DNA from: Paludibacteraceae bacterium
GTDB taxonomy: Bacteria > Bacteroidota > Bacteroidia > Bacteroidales > Paludibacteraceae
Reading direction: 5' to 3'
Assembly (NCBI GenBank): GCA_024401435.1
Contig: JAKSLB010000005.1
Span: 62,001 to 126,000, forward strand
Length of the DNA stretch: 64,000 nucleotides
In this document: in pieces, positions 58,001-64,000 of the stretch
How the letters are laid out: each line of letters starts with the position of its first letter
How positions within the stretch are numbered: the stretch's first letter is position 1
Notes under the pieces: model-generated
The model's input: only the letters and a program-made list of their open reading frames with translations
What the model was told of the DNA's origin: nothing
The model's database searches: none
Position numbers and translations under genes: made by a program

Positions 58001-61000
58001 CAGCTAAACTTCCTACTTCGGCTAAATATGAAGTAAATTGGTATATAAATTCTACTGCTTCTTCTCCTGCAGCAACTGATTTGTCTACATTAGAAGGTAA
58101 TACTACTCCGTATACCTATTATTATACATTAACAGACAAATCAAAAACACCTAATTGTGTTAGTGTCCCAGTAAAATATGATTTTACTGTAGAACCTACT
58201 GCAGAGGTAATTGTTACGGTTACTCCAGAATGTGATGAGACAAAAATCACAACTACTACAAAACCAGCAAATGCTACAGTAAATTGGACTATCGATGGAA
58301 CTACTCCAGTTAATGACGCTGCTTCTATCACAGTTGATAATGTAACATACAAAGCTGGTAAATACGAAGCAATTGCTTCCGCTACTGGTTATTGTGATAG
58401 TAAACCAGATGAAAAGACAGTTAATTTCAATTCTACACCAGATCCAATTAATGTTACAATCGATGAATATTTGAAAGCTGATGGTACACCTGATTATTCA
58501 AAGATTGATGCAAAGGTTAATGCGTTGAAAGCAGCTGATCCTAATGTAAGTATTTATTGGTCGGGTGTGTTAGGGTCCACTGCAGAAGATCAGTCTTCTA
58601 GTATGACCGCTCCTACAACTGGTTATACTACAAGTAGAGTTAATCCAGCTCCAGATTTAGCAAATACGGATGATGAGTTTTTCTATTATTGGATTTATCA
58701 AGAATTAAAAAATTCTGAAGTTACTTGTCCAAGTGAGAAGAAAATTGTTGTAGTTCCTATCTTGGGTGCTCCTGCTCCTATTGTTCATGATACTATTTAT
58801 TGTCTCAATAGTGAAAAAGTTGCATCGCTTAGTGAAAATGTGAAAATTAATCAAGCAAAAGCTGGTGTAACTTATGAATTGGTTTGGAAAGATGGTGTAG
58901 ATGAATCAACGGTACCTTCGGTTAGTACTGTTGGTAAGACGACGTATGAAGTTGCTCAGCGAGATAAAAATAATCCAAGCAATATCAGCGCATATCGTAA
59001 GATTAATGTAGAGGTACGTGGTGTGAAGGAACCAAATGTTGCAGCTAATAAACTAGCCTATTGTGCAAATGATGTCGCACAGACGTTGACTGTAACAAAA
59101 GTAGATGATAATGCAAACTATTATTATGCAAGCAACTTTGAATGGTTCTTGAATGGCTCTTCTGTATCAACAACACCAACTCCAAACACAGCTGTTTCAT
59201 CAACAACAACTTATCATTATGGTGTTCGTCAAACCTACACAATACCAACTTCTAATGAGGTCTGCTATGGTGATACGTCAGTATTTGACGTGAAAGTTAC
59301 ATTCGTTCCTCAGTTGACTGTTAGCCAAGTTACTTATCTAAAAGCGAATGCAAATTCTGCCGGTACATTTGATAAGAATGTTAAGGAACAGTTAGCTGAA
59401 GTATATAGCGGAGAAGAACCAGGTTCAACAATTAATTGGTATAATAGTAATGGTTCTACATGTGATGCAACGGCATTAGGTGGAACACCTACACCAACAG
59501 TTGATCCATCTGTTGGCGTAGGTAAAGACCAAACAGTATTCTATTGTGTATCTCAAACGGTAGATGGTTGTGAAGGTGAGACTAATATTGTAAAAGTAGT
59601 AATTAGCGACGCTCCAAATCCAAAAGTAACTCCAGTTTCATATTGTGAAGGTGAAACAACGAATTCATTGACTGCGGAAATTAATGAATTAACAAATCCT
59701 GCTTCATCTTATAAGTTAATATGGTATGATGAAAATCATTCTAAATTAAGTGAAGGCCCTACGGGTCCAACACCAACTTCCAATATGCGTGCAGGTGATG
59801 ATAAAACAAGCACATATAAGTATTATGTAACACAACAATTATTATCAACAGGTGCAGAGAGTACTGAAAGTGAAATTATTGTAACAATTTATGCTAATCC
59901 AACATTGACTATCACTACTCCAGCAACAGTTTGTGAAAAACAAGTTCAATTACCACCTACTGTGACGTTGAATAATGAAGTTCCCGGTCAAACATATATT
60001 GATAAATATTTCTCTGATGCGGCAGGTACATCTACGTTAGCAAGTTCAAATGTAGATGAATCCGGTACTTATTATGTACAATATTCATACAATGCCAATG
60101 TTACATCAGGAGTCGTATGTGTTTCTAAGGTTATGCCAATTGTTGTTACAATTGATACTTTGAATGTAATTACACCGGATACAGTTAATACTTGTCCTGC
60201 AATGACGGCAACTCTTTCTTCTACGGTAGAAACCAATGTTTCACCTGTTACTTATGCATGGTCAGGTGATGGAGAAAATGGTTCTACTACAGAGAAGTTT
60301 ACCACACATGCATTCGCTGGTGATTATGGAGATGTATATAATTATTCATTAACAGTTAAAGCAGGTACTTGCTCGCAAACGAATCCTATTGTGGTACAAT
60401 TAGGAGAAGGTCCGTTGGTAGGTAAATTAATATTGACGGATGCTACTAAGACGAAAGATGTCACTGTAGAATTCAAAGATGGAATGACATCTATTGAACC
60501 TTATTATTATTGTGGAGGAAATGTTTCAGTTACTCCTGAGTATGAAGGTTCTGGCGACTATAAATTGACATCCCCTTCTGGATCGTCGGTATCAAGTTCG
60601 ACATTCTCTGTTGCAGGAGAAGGACAATATCGACTTGATTTCACAAATGGATGTCCAACAAAATTGTTCTTCATCTTGAAAAATGCAGAAATTAGTTTGA
60701 CTAATACCACTCCAGAATTGGTAATGTGTGAAGATGATAAGTTTACATCCACAGTTACTGTTACACCTTTAGGATTAGATTATTCTTTAGTTTGGAAAAA
60801 GGATGGTTCGGAAATAACAGGACAAACAAGTGAAACTTATACAATAGAGAATACGATTCCTTCTAACAGTGGATTGTATACGGTTGAGGCTGATCGCTAT
60901 GGATGTCCAGCAAAGACTGAAATAGGACAATTAGTTGTTAAACCATATATTAAGGTGATAGAAAACAAGAATCCTTACATTGTACCAAGAGGAGAATCGC

Positions 61001-62487
61001 AAACATTAACTATTCAATTCACGGAGCCATCTGATGGTAAATTGCAGAATATCGAATGGTATGATAATGGAGATGCTACAGCAGTAGAAAATGCAGGATC
61101 TCATACAGAATCTGACGTTCAAAAAGATCACAAGTACATCATTAAGATGAGTGATGATAATTATTGTAACGCAGAAACAGAAATGAATATTTGGGTCGAT
61201 GCTGTTCTTCAAATGAAAACATCGTTGGCAGATGTTCAATGTTACAATATGCAATACGAATTGAAGATTGATACGACAGGTACTGGAGCATTCCGTCAGG
61301 AAGGTGTAGATCATTTTGTTAAGGTTCAAAGGACAATGAATGGTTCTACCATTGACATGTCAGATCAATTGAAGTTAGTAAAGGATACTTTGGTTTTAAC
61401 TGTAACAGCAGACAAAGATGCTTCTTACGCTATTCATTTTGAATATGGAACACAGACAATTGATTCTATAGAAGTAGTAACGGTAATACCTGCTATTAGT
61501 GTTACATTGCCAGCAACGCCTACGATTTGTGAAGGAGAAGAAGTAGAACTAAAAGTAACAAACGTTGTTCCTGAAGGTACAACTATCACATGGAATTCTG
61601 ATAATACTATTTTAGGCACGAACGAAGGTGAAGTAATCAATGTAAAACCTAAATATTCAGAGAGCGCAAATCATCAATATGTTTATAGCTATTATTTGGA
61701 AGCTTATAATGCAGCATGTAACAATAAAGAGAATTATATTGTCAATGTAAATGTTGATGAAGCTTTGAAAGGAACGATAGAAGGAGATTCTCCTATATGT
61801 GAGGCTAAGAGTTCGACGATTTCTGCTGCTTCATATGATGCAGCATCCTATGAATGGTCTACTTCAGGTGTCCCTTCATTTGCAACAACAGCGACAACCG
61901 TTGTTACTCCTCTTGAAACATCACTTTATGTTGTTGATATGAAACGTGGTACTTGTACTGCACAGGATCAGTTCACTGTCGTTGTAACATCAAATCCAAA
62001 GATCCTAGCAATGGATTCGGCTGGTATTCGTGATCGCCAGGTTGTGACTGATCCTGAGAGAGGTACAGGAGTTTTCTCTTATTGGTTGGATAATAACAAA
62101 TCAACAATGACAACTTTTGATATTATTAAGAACCTTGCATTTGGCTCTCATGTTATCAGTGTGATAGATGAAAATGGATGTACATCATCCTTCAACTTTA
62201 CTTTGGATCCTCCTGAAATCATCATCCCAGAGTTCTTTACTCCGAATGGTGATGGTATACATGATCAATGGATTGTTGGTAAGTTAGCAGAAGTTTATCC
62301 AAATGCGGTAGTCTATATTTTTGATAGATTTGGAAAATTGGTAGGAGAATACTTAGGTGATGATGCAGATGGTTGGGATGGTACTTACAATGGTGTTAAT
62401 TTGCCATCAACCGATTATTGGTATATGATTGACATTGCTGAAATCGAAAGACAATACACAGGTCACTTTACTTTGATTAGACGATAA
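55003..62487 (+). CDS. Giant Ig-like repeat protein with T9SS type B C-terminal sorting domain
   Basis: 2494 residues; starts at 55021 or 55051 are also possible because the export signal (SWIGLALFVMLSICDAAAQ) lies at about residues 29-47. A Gly-rich spacer (FGGGGNTGGG) follows. Residues about 60-750 hold beta-sandwich regions; from about 900 to 2330 Ig/PKD-like units recur, many beginning with a Cys box: FCEG (906), FCQG (990), YCLN (1265), YCAN (1352), YCEG (1546), VCEK (1643), ICEG (2175), ICEA (2264). The last about 90 residues (PEFFTPNGDGIHDQW, FDRFGKLV, GWDGTYNG, STDYWYMIDI, GHFTLIRR) are the gliding-motility C-terminal (type B) sorting domain. Likely secreted through the T9SS to the cell surface as an adhesin; the adhesin role is inferred. 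Confidence 0.9.
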   Translation: MCVIKIMNKEKLNKTDMYKGYNEKHVWQSWIGLALFVMLSICDAAAQFGGGGNTGGGTSSGCVISSTEFETSVSLCNPQLSNDEDGWFSDDEDLVPDALKGCESQATINNAIRTGISSVVVSTPSAVFTDKSWKTLSANGDAQSGNGFASIYANPKILSPMLSEGNGTNMLVNAGTANNKAYFLSYSISGLAPNSNVTLSLDLYDLIDEASILASVAASSTTTGEIKVIGEDVKYVASSKKVVHTSPTVMWSTSLQDGSVPYVNANIITISSSEVHKELSGKADASGSITFYLGRPGKGNIPIGVDNIEVTGTVKPVISYTGSPCPKMPLLLRSSVTYPAGTKYTWTVDGKTKTGEENTYVFEPENPGKYKATLSVQLAGCSASKSDEIEIEVGDCCQDDAGNPMALADIYYNDFGRFVGNTYYYRNAKGEEVSVKTTDLLGGTDNRDHPRIADQLGKSKLSIKYGPVYDGTYAISTINPSGYGGVSSDNTYGNGTGGMMLMDLKGTGWENKEIFSTEISDLCRNRNIHFSVAVAPLNTNASGTVGKVAVELVDKSTGKPIESESGKQAHFEHTFYGTEGWKLDSMSFVSSMDLKTVVLRVISLEDDYEANFKGDFAIDDITFQVCVPPAIDASSQVSGSKDAMNLCTGDTLTLNAVVTNSVRDFYEDPYYLFQYTYDDPDLKDAKDITWYNMSEEKTGELYLKDGVYVISDPVNHPAFAEVLKENAKEVFFRVVVSRLETLKVPSELEVDALSPCRNVSVSSVRIQASLNCAKCSDPDKTRTFTSDKGRLKGKELRLCKEDGKATIGLKDPIHGIDKDGNDYYDYDVTWYKEKTSSTALTSKKCNATNNTAPTIEVDWSDVTESGTKYIISLHDYFDPVQTVTPCDITDTITVYADPVPTTKLDDPDPFCEGTLAADPTMTISGYQIQWYEDEDTTKAMTSAPSVASTLATDSPAEYYYALIDSKTGCRGDANLYEIVVNPIPEEDLAAINPFCQGDATAKLPTSAKYEVNWYINSTASSPAATDLSTLEGNTTPYTYYYTLTDKSKTPNCVSVPVKYDFTVEPTAEVIVTVTPECDETKITTTTKPANATVNWTIDGTTPVNDAASITVDNVTYKAGKYEAIASATGYCDSKPDEKTVNFNSTPDPINVTIDEYLKADGTPDYSKIDAKVNALKAADPNVSIYWSGVLGSTAEDQSSSMTAPTTGYTTSRVNPAPDLANTDDEFFYYWIYQELKNSEVTCPSEKKIVVVPILGAPAPIVHDTIYCLNSEKVASLSENVKINQAKAGVTYELVWKDGVDESTVPSVSTVGKTTYEVAQRDKNNPSNISAYRKINVEVRGVKEPNVAANKLAYCANDVAQTLTVTKVDDNANYYYASNFEWFLNGSSVSTTPTPNTAVSSTTTYHYGVRQTYTIPTSNEVCYGDTSVFDVKVTFVPQLTVSQVTYLKANANSAGTFDKNVKEQLAEVYSGEEPGSTINWYNSNGSTCDATALGGTPTPTVDPSVGVGKDQTVFYCVSQTVDGCEGETNIVKVVISDAPNPKVTPVSYCEGETTNSLTAEINELTNPASSYKLIWYDENHSKLSEGPTGPTPTSNMRAGDDKTSTYKYYVTQQLLSTGAESTESEIIVTIYANPTLTITTPATVCEKQVQLPPTVTLNNEVPGQTYIDKYFSDAAGTSTLASSNVDESGTYYVQYSYNANVTSGVVCVSKVMPIVVTIDTLNVITPDTVNTCPAMTATLSSTVETNVSPVTYAWSGDGENGSTTEKFTTHAFAGDYGDVYNYSLTVKAGTCSQTNPIVVQLGEGPLVGKLILTDATKTKDVTVEFKDGMTSIEPYYYCGGNVSVTPEYEGSGDYKLTSPSGSSVSSSTFSVAGEGQYRLDFTNGCPTKLFFILKNAEISLTNTTPELVMCEDDKFTSTVTVTPLGLDYSLVWKKDGSEITGQTSETYTIENTIPSNSGLYTVEADRYGCPAKTEIGQLVVKPYIKVIENKNPYIVPRGESQTLTIQFTEPSDGKLQNIEWYDNGDATAVENAGSHTESDVQKDHKYIIKMSDDNYCNAETEMNIWVDAVLQMKTSLADVQCYNMQYELKIDTTGTGAFRQEGVDHFVKVQRTMNGSTIDMSDQLKLVKDTLVLTVTADKDASYAIHFEYGTQTIDSIEVVTVIPAISVTLPATPTICEGEEVELKVTNVVPEGTTITWNSDNTILGTNEGEVINVKPKYSESANHQYVYSYYLEAYNAACNNKENYIVNVNVDEALKGTIEGDSPICEAKSSTISAASYDAASYEWSTSGVPSFATTATTVVTPLETSLYVVDMKRGTCTAQDQFTVVVTSNPKILAMDSAGIRDRQVVTDPERGTGVFSYWLDNNKSTMTTFDIIKNLAFGSHVISVIDENGCTSSFNFTLDPPEIIIPEFFTPNGDGIHDQWIVGKLAEVYPNAVVYIFDRFGKLVGEYLGDDADGWDGTYNGVNLPSTDYWYMIDIAEIERQYTGHFTLIRR

Positions 62488-62511
62488 TTAAATGTGACAA
62501 AAATAAATTAT

Positions 62512-62543
62512 AGAAAAGTGAGGCGTTTACGTCTCACTTTTCT
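62512..62543 (+). terminator. Terminator after the giant T9SS substrate
   Basis: Fourteen-bp stem 62512-62525 with 62530-62543 (one G-T), loop TTTA. The T tract is short and interrupted by C. Confidence 0.75.
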
Positions 62544-62574
62544 TCCATAAAAACTAAGCTAATAAAACAATTAT

Positions 62575-64000
62575 ATGAAGCGTGTATTTTTATTATCTAT
62601 TGTATTTTTTCATTTTGTAGGTGTTTTCGCTGTTTTGAATGAACGAAGTTTGGAACAAACTATATCAGTACTTCGAACTGAATTGGAATACTATAAACAA
62701 GAACAGGCTGAGATTGTAAAAGAATATGACTCGATTCGTAGTGACCAACATGATAAAATAATCAATAAGATAAAGGAAAGTGAGCAAGTCTCTTTGATGT
62801 TGTATTCTCAGAAACGTGATTACACTTTTGACCTAGCCTATGCGTGTCATGAAGCGACTACAATGTATGATGAGTTTGCTTCTCAACAGATTCCTTACAA
62901 TGCCATTTTGAGCGGATTACAGACTGAAATTAATAGATATAAAAATCTAATAGATGTATTGGAACAATTACCACCTAGGCTTAACAGAAAGATGGATCAA
63001 TCTACTCTTGATTCTATCAAAAGTCAGGTTCGTATAAGAATGGATGAGAATGGTAGTCTTGATTCTATGTCCTTTGATGAATTTATTAAGCAAGCTTTGG
63101 CAACAATGGATACTACCAAAAAGAATGAAAGAAAATCTCCTTTTATGTTAAGCAAAGCTGCTCAATTAGATCGAGATTCATGTATTGCCTTGGCACAAGG
63201 GATAAAAGCGATTATGATTGAGAACTATAATAACATTTCAGAGGATAGTGAACATTATGCGTTTTTATCAAAGCGATTAAAAACGTTGAATGATTATGCT
63301 TTGGAGAGGTATAATGATATCAAGCAACTCATATTTAAAAATGGTGGTGCGAATTATTTTTCTATCATATCATCATTCCCTCAGTATTGGGAAAATGCGA
63401 AGAAAGACATTAAAGAAAAATATTATCAACCTAAAGATAAATCTGTACGATCTGAATGGCGTGGACCTATTGTCATAGCATTATCCATATTCATTATTTT
63501 TTATGTGATTATTGCAATGGCTTTAAGTAATCTGATCGTTCGTTTTTGTATTCCTCAGAAATATAAAGGCGTTAATTTTCAACAGAAAAAGTTTTATTAC
63601 ATATTAGCCTCCGCTGTTCTTCTGTTTGCTATTGTCGTATTGATTATGAGAAGTGTGATGACTCATCATTTCTTCTTGATGGCAAGTTCTTTGTTAATTG
63701 AATATGCAATGTTGGTTGGTGCAGTTTTGTTTTCTTTATTGATTCGTGTAAATGGTCGTCAGATAAAAAGTAGTTTTGCAATTTATTTGCCTATTCTTTT
63801 GATGGGATTTATTATCATAGTATTCCGAATAGTGTTTATAAGTAATAGTGTAGTTAATGTTGTTTTTCCACCAGTCTTGTTGATTTTTACAATATTACAA
63901 TGGATCGCTATTCGCAAAAACAAAAACAATATTCAATTTAGTGATGTCGCATACGCATACATCTCTTTATTGGTAATAATCGTCTCTTGCGTTTCTAGTT
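62575..64000 (+). CDS. MscS-family mechanosensitive channel, 5' part
   Basis: 475 codons from ATG 62575, open to the window end. Signal-like start (MKRVFLLSIVFFHFVGVFA), then a long helical periplasmic region (about 22-300, ERSLEQTISVLRTELEYYKQ, LNDYALERYNDIKQLIFKNGG). Several membrane helices follow from about residue 305 (IVIALSIFIIFYVIIAMAL, YILASAVLLFAIVVLIM, LPILLMGFIIIVF). The pore and beta domain of MscS would lie beyond 64000 and are not seen. The identity rests on resemblance of this N-terminal half to long Bacteroides MscS proteins as I remember them. Confidence 0.7.
   Translation, partial: MKRVFLLSIVFFHFVGVFAVLNERSLEQTISVLRTELEYYKQEQAEIVKEYDSIRSDQHDKIINKIKESEQVSLMLYSQKRDYTFDLAYACHEATTMYDEFASQQIPYNAILSGLQTEINRYKNLIDVLEQLPPRLNRKMDQSTLDSIKSQVRIRMDENGSLDSMSFDEFIKQALATMDTTKKNERKSPFMLSKAAQLDRDSCIALAQGIKAIMIENYNNISEDSEHYAFLSKRLKTLNDYALERYNDIKQLIFKNGGANYFSIISSFPQYWENAKKDIKEKYYQPKDKSVRSEWRGPIVIALSIFIIFYVIIAMALSNLIVRFCIPQKYKGVNFQQKKFYYILASAVLLFAIVVLIMRSVMTHHFFLMASSLLIEYAMLVGAVLFSLLIRVNGRQIKSSFAIYLPILLMGFIIIVFRIVFISNSVVNVVFPPVLLIFTILQWIAIRKNKNNIQFSDVAYAYISLLVIIVSCVSS

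Noticed and set aside
61006-61329. 107-codon minus-strand frame within the giant gene
   Set aside because: Antisense shadow of a long, well-supported coding frame; no family resemblance.
63290-63478. 62-codon plus-strand frame near the window end
   Set aside because: Lies in another frame of the MscS-like gene that stays open from 62575 to 64000.

Overview
The window is one chromosomal segment of an AT-rich member of the Bacteroidota, most likely order Bacteroidales. The evidence is a type IX secretion (T9SS) gldKLMN cluster, a PorT homologue, a giant protein ending in a gliding-motility/T9SS type B sorting domain, a SusC-like TonB-dependent receptor, a PCMD-domain lipoprotein, and repeated promoters of the Bacteroides type (TTTG, about 19 bp, TAnnTTTG). 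Starts mostly lack Shine-Dalgarno sequences. I see no rRNA, tRNA, CRISPR array or phage. No gap between genes exceeds 300 bases.

Layout. 1-4450: 3' end of gldK, then gldL, gldM, gldN and a terminator. 4458-7781: leuS and rplS, each with its own promoter. 7817-18476: a long same-strand run with an envelope set (parvulin-type chaperone, small lipoprotein chaperone, SurA-like protein, LptA/OstA-like protein, TonB-dependent receptor), then a FucP-type sugar transporter and a ROK sugar kinase. 18475-21784 (minus): prmA followed by a PIF1/RecD-like helicase with HRDC and HTH domains. 21973-25521: a Tyr-rich and Ser/Arg-rich secreted protein, a FadL/OmpP1-type outer-membrane protein and an aquaporin. 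25805-29777 (minus): an acyltransferase-3 membrane protein and valS, with a compact inverted-repeat element in a terminator hairpin between them.

29947-48084 is the core translation block: rpsL-rpsG-fusA joined directly to the S10, spc and alpha operons through rpoA and rplQ, including secY, map, infA and a 38-residue rpmJ. tuf and adk are absent. The rpsL-rpsG and rpsK-rpsD gaps hold foldable leaders that could mediate S7 and S4 feedback. pyrH follows with its own promoter, then an EFR1-type flavodoxin/ferredoxin protein and, convergently, an NlpC/P60-LysM hydrolase.

50899-64000 is more accessory: an unrecognised 275-residue protein with a weak restriction-endonuclease-fold resemblance, a PCMD lipoprotein plus beta-barrel pair, PorT (TTG start), the 2494-residue type B T9SS substrate, and the 5' part of a MscS-family channel cut by the window end.

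The main theme is cell-envelope biogenesis: gldKLMN and PorT build the T9SS, the parvulins and LptA-like protein support outer-membrane assembly, and the giant Ig-like protein is a likely T9SS cargo. I found no wholly unknown multi-gene system. The best leads are the inverted-repeat element at 26923-27007, the giant cargo beside porT, the low-complexity protein at 21973, the orphan at 50991 and the two ribosomal leaders.
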